From positions 1 through 64,000 of the forward strand of contig JAAXTM010000002.1 of assembly GCA_013336525.1 (NCBI GenBank): a DNA stretch of 64,000 bases. Direction: 5' to 3'. The position numbers and the translations under genes were made by a program. Source of the DNA: Geobacteraceae bacterium (GTDB taxonomy: Bacteria > Desulfobacterota > Desulfuromonadia > Geobacterales > Pseudopelobacteraceae). The notes under the pieces were generated by a model. It did no database searches, had not been told where the DNA came from, and was given only the letters and a program-made list of their open reading frames with translations. Below are positions 26,288 through 34,825 of this stretch, piece by piece. Position 1 is the stretch's first letter. Each line of letters opens with the position of its first letter.

Positions 26288-27721
26288 TTACTCTTTGAAA
26301 TCATCACGGTGCAGGCGTTTGTTCAGAGTAGGACGGGATATATCAAGAAGCGCCGCTGCTCCTGTCTGGTTGTTGCCGGTAAGCTTGAGGGCCTCTGCAA
26401 TCATAAACTCCTCCATTTCACTAATTGTAGGGAAACGGCCAAACATGGAGATCAGCATATTTGCATCTCGTACCGGGGCAGGCAAGTCACTGCAGCGAGA
26501 CGGAGAGCCGCTTTGCAGGCATGGAAACGCTTCCATGGACACAAGACCATGCTTCCAACGTGCCACGACATCAAAGGCGATAGATCGGAGTTCGCGGACA
26601 TTTCCTGGAAAGTGGCAGGTTGAGAGGCGCAGAGGTATTTCGGGATCAAGCACCGGCATCTCGCTGCCGAATGCCTGTGACGCTTCGCGAAGAAAATGGT
26701 TTAAAAGAAGAAGTATGTCTTCCGGCCGATCACGCAGCGGGGGGATGTGAATCTGATGGGCACAGAGACGATAATAAAGATCCCTGCGAAACTGTCCTGC
26801 CGCTACCCGCTCCTGAAGATCATGGTTTGTCGCCACAACAATATGCGTTGCTACTTTCCTGAGTGTGTCTGACCCGACCGGATAATACTCACCATGATGT
26901 ATAAGGCGCAGAAGCTTGATCTGCGATGCTTCACCCAGATCGCCTATTTCATCGAGAAACAGTGTGCCGCCGGCTGCCTTGGCAATCAGTCCTTCACGAT
27001 GGACACTGGCACCGGTAAAAGCGCCCCTGGAATGACCGAAGAGCGTGTCTGTAAACATGACATCATCCAGTCCTGCAATGTTGACTGATATGAAATCACC
27101 CTTGAGCCCGCTGGCTTTATGAATAGCCTGAGCAAAGAGGTCCTTGCCGACACCGGTCTCACCTGTGATAAGAACCGGTTCAGGAGAATGTGCAACGACC
27201 TCTACATAGGAGAAGAGCCTTTTTATCCGGGAAGAACAGGAAATTATACCGGAAAAGACCTCCGGATGTTCAAGCGTATCTGACAGCAGTTTCTTTTTCA
27301 GAGACGCGATTTCACCGGCCATGGCATCTATCCTGAGGGCCTTGTTGACGGCTGACAGCAGCCGGCTCTCCTCAACCGGCTTGATAAGATAATCAAACGC
27401 ACCGTTTTTCATACATGCAACGGCCGCCTCCACATCGTACAAGGCGGTCATTATTATCACCGGCAGTTGGGGGAAAGCGGATACGATTTCCGGCAGCAGA
27501 TCCGTTCCTGAGACATTGGGCATCATCAGGTCGAGCAAAATCAGTGATACCGGCTGCTTCTCCACGTTCAACAACGAAATGACCTTTTGACTGTCATTCA
27601 GGGTAATAATATTGGAAATACCCTTGCTGCACAGAGTCATCCTGGTGACGTCAAGAACATGATCCTCGTCGTCAACAAGCAGTATCGGCAGTGTCGGAAC
27701 AGGATGTGTCGATCGTGCCAT
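26288..27721 (-). CDS. NtrC-family sigma-54 response regulator
   Basis: 477 aa. Receiver domain with acidic pocket (LVDDED), phospho-acceptor Asp64 and Lys114. AAA+ domain ~150-390 with Walker A GETGVGKD (187-194), sigma-54 contact GAFTGA (233-238) and Walker B FLDEIGD (~255-261). C-terminal Fis-type helix-turn-helix (GNNQTGAAALLDISRPTLNKR). AAAGGAG precedes the ATG. It overlaps the kinase gene by 50 nt, so the two act as a pair. Targets are unknown; nearby -24/-12 elements are candidates. Confidence 0.93.
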   Translation of the reverse strand: MARSTHPVPTLPILLVDDEDHVLDVTRMTLCSKGISNIITLNDSQKVISLLNVEKQPVSLILLDLMMPNVSGTDLLPEIVSAFPQLPVIIMTALYDVEAAVACMKNGAFDYLIKPVEESRLLSAVNKALRIDAMAGEIASLKKKLLSDTLEHPEVFSGIISCSSRIKRLFSYVEVVAHSPEPVLITGETGVGKDLFAQAIHKASGLKGDFISVNIAGLDDVMFTDTLFGHSRGAFTGASVHREGLIAKAAGGTLFLDEIGDLGEASQIKLLRLIHHGEYYPVGSDTLRKVATHIVVATNHDLQERVAAGQFRRDLYYRLCAHQIHIPPLRDRPEDILLLLNHFLREASQAFGSEMPVLDPEIPLRLSTCHFPGNVRELRSIAFDVVARWKHGLVSMEAFPCLQSGSPSRCSDLPAPVRDANMLISMFGRFPTISEMEEFMIAEALKLTGNNQTGAAALLDISRPTLNKRLHRDDFKE

Positions 27722-30011
27722 TGCTGATTCTCCTTTGCGGCGGGCTTGTCACAGGAAGTATGACCGTGACCGTGGTGCCCCTGCCTGCAGTTGACTGGAA
27801 TTCCAGCCGCCCTCCGTGCTCCTTGATGATGTGGTTGGAAATAGACAGGCCAAGACCGGTTCCCCCGGTTTCCAGCTTCGTAGAAAAAAAAGGATCAAGG
27901 ATATATGCCAGGTGTTCCTGTGGAATGCCGCAACCTTCATCGCTCACGGCAATAGCAACAGATTTCAATGAAGGATCATATGTGGTTGCCACCCGAACCG
28001 CCCGGTCTTCGGATGGCAGCGCCTGAATGGCGTTGACAATCAGATTGACTATTACCTGTTCCATTTGCTGCAGGTTGCCCTTTATCGTCAGCGGCTCCGA
28101 ACTAAGGCTTAGAGAAAAGTTCCTGGTGTGCTTCTTGATCTGATGCTGAAGAATGGAGGCCGATATGGACACGGCCTTGTTAATGTCGACAGTCTGCATC
28201 ATTTCTGATTTTGATTTTACCGTAAAATCCCGAAGGTTGTTGATTATGATTTCTATGCGCCGCGACCCATCTGTTATCATGTTAAAAATAGTGGGGATCG
28301 AGTCGCGTACTGTACTGAAAAACTCGCCTCCAAGTACAAAATCACCCTCTTCCATGAAGCGCCGCTCCAATATCGGCAGAACATCCTTCCATATATTATT
28401 GAGCAGCTGGGCACTGAGCAGAATATTGTTATTGGGGTTATTGATCTCATGGGCAATCCCGGCAACCAGAAAACCCAGTGATGTCATCTTGTTTGTTTGA
28501 ATCAGTTTGGACTGGATCTCCTGTGCATCTTTCATCAAACGGGTTTTTTCAGTTATGTCATGCAGTGTACAGTAAACAATCCGACGATCTTTGAGCTGCA
28601 GCAGCTTAGCCCAGATTGAAACAATCAGGGCCTTTCCGGCGAGGTTTGTCATTTCACCACGTTTCAGCAGAAAATCTCCATGACAACAGATATCAGACAG
28701 CTTCAGGGAGGTGCTGAATTCATCTCTCACATTCAAATAATCCCAGGAGATTCCAAGCAGTGCATCGTGCACACCTTCAAACATAACCTGGGCCGCCGGA
28801 TTGGCATCACAAACTGCACCAGAATCCAGGTCGAAGAGGATGATTGCGTCTCCATTCTGCTCGAATATCTGCCGGAAGCGTGACTCGCTCTGACGAAGAG
28901 AAGCTTCTGCAGACTGAAGCTCGGAAATGTTCTGCTTCTGTTCGGCAAGCAGCTGCTGGAGCTCAATGGTTTGTTCCTGAACCTGCTGTTCCAGATGGTT
29001 CTGATAATTGTTCAGCTCTATTTCCAGCATTCTACGATTACTGATATCCCGAGCTATTCCCCGATAGCCGCAGAAGCTGTTGTCTTTATCTAAAAATGGC
29101 GTACCACTGGTTTCTGTTACAACAATCCTGCCGTCTTTATGTACCAGGCAGTTCTCAAAAAGAACGAATGATCTCTGTTCTGCAGCTATTTCGTTAAAAA
29201 GTGAACTTATCCGTTCAGCATCATCTGGTGGCATCAACATAAAAGGTGTCATGCCTAAGATTTCCTCGGGATCATAACCCAGAAGAGTCTTGCATTGAGG
29301 CCCTGAATAGCTATAGCAGCCATTCGCGTCCACCTCCCAGACCCAGTCAACGGAACTCTCTACCAGACTTTGAAAACGCTTTTGGTTATAGATCAAGTCA
29401 TCTTCGACAGCTTTGCGATCGTCAATAGGCACCAGAAGCTCCAGTGCCGACTGAGTGGAACCGTCTTTATCCTGGAGTGGTGTGACAATCACCTGAAACC
29501 AGCCAATGCGCCCCTGAGCATCGACCAGCCTATGTTCGGAAGGACGCAGCTGCCTGCCGGTTTCAAAGACCTCACGAACCCCACACTCATCGCAAGGACC
29601 CGCATCGCACTGTTTAAATGCATTATAACAGTGAGAACCCTCCACACTCCGGAAGGATTGCGACAATATTCGATTAGTCCAGATAATTTTATAGTTACGG
29701 TCTATCACGGCAAGCCCGGCTCCTATTGCGCTGGTGACCTGCTCCATGCGCTCCCGTTCGGCCCTCAGACCTGTTTCAGCCGAGCTGCGAAGAGCTATTT
29801 CTGCAATCAAGGGACGGATCAGGAGGAAATAAATCATGATGGAAATCAATATGGTGAGTAACACAACCTCAAGCAGCTCTTCCCAAGGGTCACGGATTCC
29901 GGCAATCATGACAACTGCAGCCGACTCCGAAACCAGTATTGCGAAGACAACAATCAGGAAGATATGCATAGGCTGGTATTGACGATTGGCAAACTTTGTA
30001 GAAAGGTGCAT
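27672..30011 (-). CDS. Membrane PAS-domain sensor histidine kinase
   Basis: 779 aa from the ATG at 30011 (AAAGAGGG upstream); a 48-codon upstream extension is rejected. Two membrane segments (~14-37 and 47-66) with almost no periplasmic loop, so the signal is probably membrane or cytoplasmic. Three PAS regions (~88-200, ~205-330, ~376-490) with a coiled coil before the third. The first contains HCYNAFKQC...PCDEC, a four-Cys cluster that could bind a metal or act as a redox switch. The H-box is GIAHEINNPNNN (His521) and the ATPase has GTGLGLSIS. Confidence 0.92.
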   Translation of the reverse strand: MHLSTKFANRQYQPMHIFLIVVFAILVSESAAVVMIAGIRDPWEELLEVVLLTILISIMIYFLLIRPLIAEIALRSSAETGLRAERERMEQVTSAIGAGLAVIDRNYKIIWTNRILSQSFRSVEGSHCYNAFKQCDAGPCDECGVREVFETGRQLRPSEHRLVDAQGRIGWFQVIVTPLQDKDGSTQSALELLVPIDDRKAVEDDLIYNQKRFQSLVESSVDWVWEVDANGCYSYSGPQCKTLLGYDPEEILGMTPFMLMPPDDAERISSLFNEIAAEQRSFVLFENCLVHKDGRIVVTETSGTPFLDKDNSFCGYRGIARDISNRRMLEIELNNYQNHLEQQVQEQTIELQQLLAEQKQNISELQSAEASLRQSESRFRQIFEQNGDAIILFDLDSGAVCDANPAAQVMFEGVHDALLGISWDYLNVRDEFSTSLKLSDICCHGDFLLKRGEMTNLAGKALIVSIWAKLLQLKDRRIVYCTLHDITEKTRLMKDAQEIQSKLIQTNKMTSLGFLVAGIAHEINNPNNNILLSAQLLNNIWKDVLPILERRFMEEGDFVLGGEFFSTVRDSIPTIFNMITDGSRRIEIIINNLRDFTVKSKSEMMQTVDINKAVSISASILQHQIKKHTRNFSLSLSSEPLTIKGNLQQMEQVIVNLIVNAIQALPSEDRAVRVATTYDPSLKSVAIAVSDEGCGIPQEHLAYILDPFFSTKLETGGTGLGLSISNHIIKEHGGRLEFQSTAGRGTTVTVILPVTSPPQRRISNGTIDTSCSDTADTAC

Positions 30012-30319
30012 TGGAAATTCCCTCTTTCCAGTAGCATATCCATATGCCCGAAATACAAGGCGCGCAAAGTACTGAAACGACATATCCTGATATAATGGTA
30101 CCATGAAATAAAAAAAAACAAACTTTGGCGGCTTGCACGGAACGTTATCAAACACCTGTCAACACAACTACCTGTTTAAAAGGGGCTCAGGTTATAAACC
30201 GGCTAAATATCTCTGACGAACTGTTCTTGCCAGCAGCCGGTCAAGCGGGTATTCTACTGGAAATTATTACTGACCTCTCCCAAAGAGGGATAACTTCTGA
30301 CGCACTAATGGAGGAAAAC
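30012..30319. other. Divergent control region, kinase/DUF362
   Basis: 308 nt without a gene. Leftward, a weak -35/-10 pair (TTGCGC, 17 nt, TATGGA) precedes the kinase ATG. Rightward, GGAGG precedes the DUF362 ATG and no convincing promoter was recognised. An in-frame extension of DUF362 to 30125 looks non-coding. Confidence 0.4.
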
Positions 30320-31423
30320 ATGAGTAAAGTTTATTTCAGCGATATGCGCGCCGGGCACAAAGAGAATCTGTTTGATAAAATAGCCAAACTTTTGTCTCTG
30401 GCAGGGCTCCGGCAGACAGTTGCCGAAGGCGATCTCACCGCAGTTAAAATCCATTTCGGCGAAAAGGGAAATCACACCTATCTCCGCCCGGTCTTTGCCC
30501 GGCGGGTTGTCGAAGAAATCAAGAAACTGGGGGCGATGCCGTTTCTTACCGACTCTTCGACGCTCTATCCGGGTCAGCGCAAGGAAGCTGTCTCCGCCCT
30601 GACCTGCGCGATCGAGAACGGCTTCGCCTACGCCTGCGTCGGCGCTCCTTTGGTTATCAGCGACGGCCTGCGCGGTGTGACTGAGACTGAAGTTGCCATA
30701 AATGGGGAGCTGCTGAAAAAGGCCTACATCGGCACCGAGATTGTCGAAGCCGATTCAATTGTAGCCATGACCCACTTTAAATGCCACGAGTTGACCGGGT
30801 TCGGCGGCGCGATCAAAAACCTGGGGATGGGGTGCGCCAGCCGCAAGGGGAAGCTGGTACAACACTCAACGGTAGCACCGGTTGTTGCAGCCAAGGCCTG
30901 TATCGGCTGCGGCATCTGTCCCCGCTCCTGTGCCCACGACGCGATCGTCATCACAGACGGCAAGGCATCAATCGATCCGCAAAAATGTACCGGCTGCTCT
31001 CGCTGCATCACAGTCTGTCCGGTCAAGGCGATCAACATCCAGTGGAATGAGGCTGCCGACCTGGTCATGCGCAAGATGTCCGAATATGCGAAAGGGGCAC
31101 TCACCGGCAAGGAGGGCAAGGCGATCTACATCAACTTCATTACCCAGGTATCACCGGCCTGCGACTGCTACGGACACTCCGACGCCCCGATAGTCAACGA
31201 CATCGGCATCTGCGCTTCGACAGATCCGGTTGCGATCGATCAGGCCTGTGCAGACTTGGTAAACGGAGCACGCGGCAATGAAGGAACGGCCCTGCAGAGC
31301 GGCTTTGAACCGGGCGGCGACAAGTTCCGTGGCTGCTGGCCGCAGATACCGTGGGAAGTCCAGCTGGAGCATGGGGAGAAGGTTGGATTGGGGAGCAGAG
31401 CCTATGAGTTGGTAAGGGTGTGA
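30320..31423 (+). CDS. DUF362 domain protein with two 4Fe-4S motifs
   Basis: 367 aa. An N-terminal DUF362 domain (MSKVYFSDMRAG; KIHFGEKGNHTYLRP; SRKGKLVQH-like region) encloses a ferredoxin insert with CIGCGICPRSC and CTGCSRCITVCP. Family members are electron-transfer or unknown anaerobic proteins; cytoplasmic here, since no signal is visible. The ATG at 30320 follows GGAGG at 30310-30314. Monocistronic with a clear terminator. Confidence 0.88.
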   Translation: MSKVYFSDMRAGHKENLFDKIAKLLSLAGLRQTVAEGDLTAVKIHFGEKGNHTYLRPVFARRVVEEIKKLGAMPFLTDSSTLYPGQRKEAVSALTCAIENGFAYACVGAPLVISDGLRGVTETEVAINGELLKKAYIGTEIVEADSIVAMTHFKCHELTGFGGAIKNLGMGCASRKGKLVQHSTVAPVVAAKACIGCGICPRSCAHDAIVITDGKASIDPQKCTGCSRCITVCPVKAINIQWNEAADLVMRKMSEYAKGALTGKEGKAIYINFITQVSPACDCYGHSDAPIVNDIGICASTDPVAIDQACADLVNGARGNEGTALQSGFEPGGDKFRGCWPQIPWEVQLEHGEKVGLGSRAYELVRV

Positions 31424-31466
31424 TGTTTTAATTTTCGCACGAGCGTTAATTGATAAGTACGGTAAC

Positions 31467-31505
31467 AAAGGCCAGCCGGGATGAAACTCTGGTTGGCCTT
31501 CTTTG
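31467..31505 (+). terminator. Intrinsic terminator after DUF362 gene
   Basis: Stem AAGGCCAGCCGG/CTGGTTGGCCTT with a 9-nt loop and a T-rich tail (CTTTG), 44 nt past the stop. Confidence 0.75.
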
Positions 31506-31661
31506 TATGGTATGCCTTTATAGACAACTTCAAATAGCCCATATATCACCTCATTTGCGGCATAGGGCTAGGACATATCATTATCAAGTGTATAATATAG
31601 CAGGCTAAATACAGCGGCATGCTCCTTGCTCTATAAATTATAGGCCCAGAAACGGCAGTTG

Positions 31662-31815
31662 ATCCGCAGATTTCACAGATTAACGCAGAAAAAACCAATA
31701 GCTGTTTTTAATGGCTTGTCCTACTTTTTGGTTAGAGCCGGTATTTTTTTTGTTTTTGATTTATCTGCGTCTATCGCTTAGAAGCGCCTACTTCTGGCTG
31801 CGTTAATCTGCGGAT
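31662..31815. repeat. Inverted-repeat intergenic element (ATCCGCAGATT type)
   Basis: ATCCGCAGATT...TTAACGCAG on the left pairs with CTGCGTTAATCTGCGGAT at 31798-31815. The 154-bp interior is AT-rich and non-coding. It resembles short palindromic intergenic elements common in this bacterial group. Other copies were not seen in the window. With the terminator it accounts for most of the gap 31424-31876. Confidence 0.6.
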
Positions 31816-31876
31816 AGCTGTTTTGTTTGGTAGAAAAGCATCGCAACAGCTCGCATCATATGTAAGGGAGGCAAAA

Positions 31877-33673
31877 ATGAAACCCATTATCTGGATATAC
31901 CTGTTAGTACTGCTGCTGGTCCCGACATTGTCACAGGCCGGCATCATTGGGCCTGCAAACATTAGGTTTACTGATGGAGATGTCATGTTCCGGACACCTG
32001 ATGACGATGAGTGGCTGCCGGCAGCAGTCAATACCCCTCTTGATGAAGGAGATGCGATCTGGTGCCCGGATGGCAGTCGGACAGAGATACAACTCGCTGA
32101 CGGCACAGTGGTACGAATGGATGGTGGTTCAGAGCTCAACCTGATTGCCAATGAAGACGGCTTCACGCATCTCCATCTGGAGAGCGGGAGGATATACCTG
32201 AGAACGTACCGGACCAGCGGTAAGGATTCCCTGCAAATAGACGCCGCCGATACCACGGTAGTTCCGGCGGCACGCACCAGGCTTCGCATCGACATGCTGC
32301 CGAACAACCAGGAGGATGTCTCCATCTTTAAAGGGGCAGCTTATGTGGAGGGGAATGGCAGCCGTACAAAGGTACGCGCCGGTGAGCATATTGCCCTTGA
32401 GGAGGGGCGCAATGAACTCCTGCCGCTCAGTCCCGCAGACGACTGGGAATATTGGAATATGGACCGGGACCGTGCTCAGTCACGTTCAGCCAGGGTGGAT
32501 TCCAATCTGCCGGACGAGCTACACAGTTACTCTGCGGATTTTGACACAAACGGGAAGTGGGTGCGTGTTCCGGAATACGGCATGGTCTGGCGGCCCACCA
32601 TTATCCTTTCAGCCGACTGGGCCCCTTATCGCAGCGGGCGCTGGATCTGGAAAGGTGACGACTATGTCTGGGTATCCTACGAAATCTGGGGCTGGGTACC
32701 GTATCACTTCGGCCGTTGGGCGGTCGTAGCAGGTTTCGGCTGGTGCTGGGTTCCTCCGACTCGTGGCGATGTTTACTGGGGGCCCGGTTATGTGGGGTGG
32801 TATTCGACCGGTAGCCTCGTCGGCTGGACACCTTTAGCCCCTGGCGAGATTTTCTACGGGCGCAGAAACTATGGACGACATAGTGCGATAAACACCAACA
32901 TGAACATTAACCCTGCAAACGTAATTTACAGGAACCGCAGAAGCCCAGGTGGCCTTACTGTGGTGCAGCAACATGACTTCCTGAGGGGGAGGACCGTCGT
33001 CCAGCAACCCTCCCAAAATGCATCAATTTCGGTATCCGTATCACTTGGAAGCCCGCGCATCAAACCGCTGCGCGAAACGCGCATGCCGGTAATCAAGCAA
33101 ACACCACCCAGAGTCGCCCCACCACGCATCGAGTACAAAGACAGTCGTGAGTTGCGCAACAGGTTCCCCCGGATAAATCAGGAACCAGGGCCACAGCGCC
33201 GCAGTCAGCAGCCGGCAGCGGCTGCCCCGGCCAGCCAGACACCGCCTGTCAGAGAAAAAAGGACTGTTTTTCCTGCTGTCACGCCTGATGAAAGGAAAAC
33301 TGTACCCGACTCAAAGCGTCATGAAGCACCGTCGAAACGAGACGACTCCGGCCGACGCCAAACAGCTCCACAACCTCTGCCAAAAACGGATTCGAGCACT
33401 TCCGGAGCGGTCCCGCAACAGTCAGATCAACCAAGGGGGATAAACCCACCGACGGTGATAACACCTGCCGCCCAGCCGCAACAGGAGCGGTCAAGGAGGA
33501 TAACGTCACCGGTTATGACACCACGTGAAGCCGCACCCAAGAGAGAAGAGCGGGCAACTAAAGAGGTCAAGGAGAAAAAGGTATGGAAGGTAAAAACAGT
33601 GGAAAATTCTGACGACAAGGACAACAAGGAAAGAGAGTACAGACCGGGCGGTGAAGGTAGAAAGTCAAGGTGA
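31877..33673 (+). CDS. FecR-domain / DUF6600-like exported protein
   Basis: 598 aa from the ATG at 31877 (AAGGGAGG upstream). Signal peptide 1-21 (cleaved after SQA). FecR-like domain ~22-170 (DGDVMFRTPDDDEW, LADGTVVRMDGGSELNL). A Trp/Tyr/Gly-rich module ~190-330 (GMVWRP, WAPYRSGRW, GWVPYHFGRW) is typical of DUF6600. A long Pro/Arg/Gln-rich disordered tail follows. Periplasmic or surface-exposed; function unknown. Strong terminator after it. Confidence 0.82.
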   Translation: MKPIIWIYLLVLLLVPTLSQAGIIGPANIRFTDGDVMFRTPDDDEWLPAAVNTPLDEGDAIWCPDGSRTEIQLADGTVVRMDGGSELNLIANEDGFTHLHLESGRIYLRTYRTSGKDSLQIDAADTTVVPAARTRLRIDMLPNNQEDVSIFKGAAYVEGNGSRTKVRAGEHIALEEGRNELLPLSPADDWEYWNMDRDRAQSRSARVDSNLPDELHSYSADFDTNGKWVRVPEYGMVWRPTIILSADWAPYRSGRWIWKGDDYVWVSYEIWGWVPYHFGRWAVVAGFGWCWVPPTRGDVYWGPGYVGWYSTGSLVGWTPLAPGEIFYGRRNYGRHSAINTNMNINPANVIYRNRRSPGGLTVVQQHDFLRGRTVVQQPSQNASISVSVSLGSPRIKPLRETRMPVIKQTPPRVAPPRIEYKDSRELRNRFPRINQEPGPQRRSQQPAAAAPASQTPPVREKRTVFPAVTPDERKTVPDSKRHEAPSKRDDSGRRQTAPQPLPKTDSSTSGAVPQQSDQPRGINPPTVITPAAQPQQERSRRITSPVMTPREAAPKREERATKEVKEKKVWKVKTVENSDDKDNKEREYRPGGEGRKSR

Positions 33674-33690
33674 CCTTGCACATCCACAAG

Positions 33691-33734
33691 TATAAGAAAA
33701 GGCCCTCTGCCAGTGTAGAGGGCCTTTTCTTATA
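33691..33734. terminator. Bidirectional intrinsic terminator
   Basis: Perfect 18-bp palindromic stem (TATAAGAAAAGGCCCTCT and its complement) with an 8-nt loop. A/T runs on both sides let it work for the FecR-domain gene on the plus strand and for leftward transcription. Confidence 0.85.
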
Positions 33735-33741
33735 GATAAAC

Positions 33742-33914
33742 CTGATTAGAACCAATCTCCTGTTACGCCGATTTCAAAATCCCCTCTCCATGAGGGAGAG
33801 GGTTAGGGTGAGGGGAAAACGCATGATTTATTGTACTTTTTCTTCCCCTCATCCGGCCTTCGGCCACCTTCTCCCTCAGGGAGAAGGAAATAGCGAGAGA
33901 TAAGTGCTAATCAG
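33742..33914. repeat. Hairpin-rich MITE-like repeat, copy 2
   Basis: Terminal inverted repeats CTGATTAGAACCAATCTCC at the left and a ~16/20 match at 33895-33914. The internal hairpin and ATCCGGCCTTCGGCC are as in copy 1. Ends 29 nt before the stop codon of the secreted-protein gene. Confidence 0.8.
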
Positions 33915-33943
33915 ATAGATAAATGAAAAGTCTGAGCAGTTCG

Positions 33944-34453
33944 CTACTGCTTTTTAATATTTTTATCATGGATGAAGCGGTGAAGCTCTTCGATGGTCTT
34001 CGCCTTATCAAGAGCCTGCTGAATCTCCTTTGCCGGGATTGGGTTGAGCTTCTTGGCCAACGCAGCCTCTTCACTGCCGCCGACATGAATCGTGTTATGT
34101 ACTTTCTCGGGGGGGACCTCGCCACGGTCGCCCACCAGATGGACATAGCAGATGTAGGGATTGAATATCAGGGCTTCACTGATGACGACGCGTGCCATCT
34201 CCAGGGGAACATTTTTGCCAAGCCAGATAACACGGTTTGTCTGTGCATTCTCAATGCGAATGTTCTTCGGGAAAATGACCGCCTTTATTCCTTTTGCTTC
34301 CAGGTTTTTCACGAGATCACCGCTTTTTTCGATATCAGCTACTTCCACGGTAAAGAGCGGTGGCGATTGCTCAGCCTTCACAGAGCTGGGACTCCAGGTT
34401 GTTAGAATACAGGTGATGATGAGAACAAGCGGGACCGTTGTAAACCAGCGCAT
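33944..34453 (-). CDS. Small secreted protein, cytochrome-module partner A
   Basis: 169 aa from the ATG at 34453 (AAAGGAG upstream). Signal peptide ~1-27 (VKAEQ). Not a recognised family. It is paralogous to the protein at 37379-37912, sharing VEVADIxKS, LEAKGIKxVI, NIRI, WxGKNVPL and RGEVPPE...TIHVGGS. Each copy follows a decaheme cytochrome gene. Periplasmic; a partner or maturation factor for the cytochrome is an inference. Bracketed by repeat copies 2 and 3. Confidence 0.75.
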   Translation of the reverse strand: MRWFTTVPLVLIITCILTTWSPSSVKAEQSPPLFTVEVADIEKSGDLVKNLEAKGIKAVIFPKNIRIENAQTNRVIWLGKNVPLEMARVVISEALIFNPYICYVHLVGDRGEVPPEKVHNTIHVGGSEEAALAKKLNPIPAKEIQQALDKAKTIEELHRFIHDKNIKKQ

Positions 34454-34541
34454 GCAGCGTACTCCTTTCAAAATGTAAAGTGATGAATTGATTTGCGAAC
34501 ATAACAATAGCAGAAAAATGTTCATGCCCTGCTTATTTTTT

Positions 34542-34731
34542 CCTGAATCGTTCCAATAAGGCGCTTGGGGTCTAAACAGTTCCCTCTCCATGAGGGAGAG
34601 GGTTAGGGTGAGGGGAAAAATGGTGGATTATGCAGCACCGTCATCCCCTCATCCGGCCTTTGGCCACCTTCTCCTTTAGGCCCTAGGGTCCTAAGGGAGA
34701 AGGGTTTTGCGCCCTATTAGAACTAATCAGG
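34542..34731. repeat. Hairpin-rich MITE-like repeat, copy 3 (with extra hairpin)
   Basis: Ends match as inverted repeats over 19 of 23 positions (34542-34564 against 34709-34731). Same core as copies 1 and 2, but the second arm carries an inserted hairpin CTTCTCCTTTAGG/CCTAAGGGAGAAG near 34670-34704. Confidence 0.8.
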
Positions 34732-34768
34732 TATTTTTTCACTAACAGATGTTCCTTGGCAAAACATT

Positions 34769-34797
34769 AAAAAAGGGGCGGCTGTATCAGCCGCCCC
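34769..34797 (-). terminator. Intrinsic terminator after decaheme cytochrome 1
   Basis: Stem GGGGCGGCT/AGCCGCCCC with a 5-nt loop and six T on the minus strand, 29 nt past the stop. Layout matches the terminator after cytochrome 2. Confidence 0.9.
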
Positions 34798-34825
34798 CTG
34801 AAGAACCTTACAAAATTTTACAATA

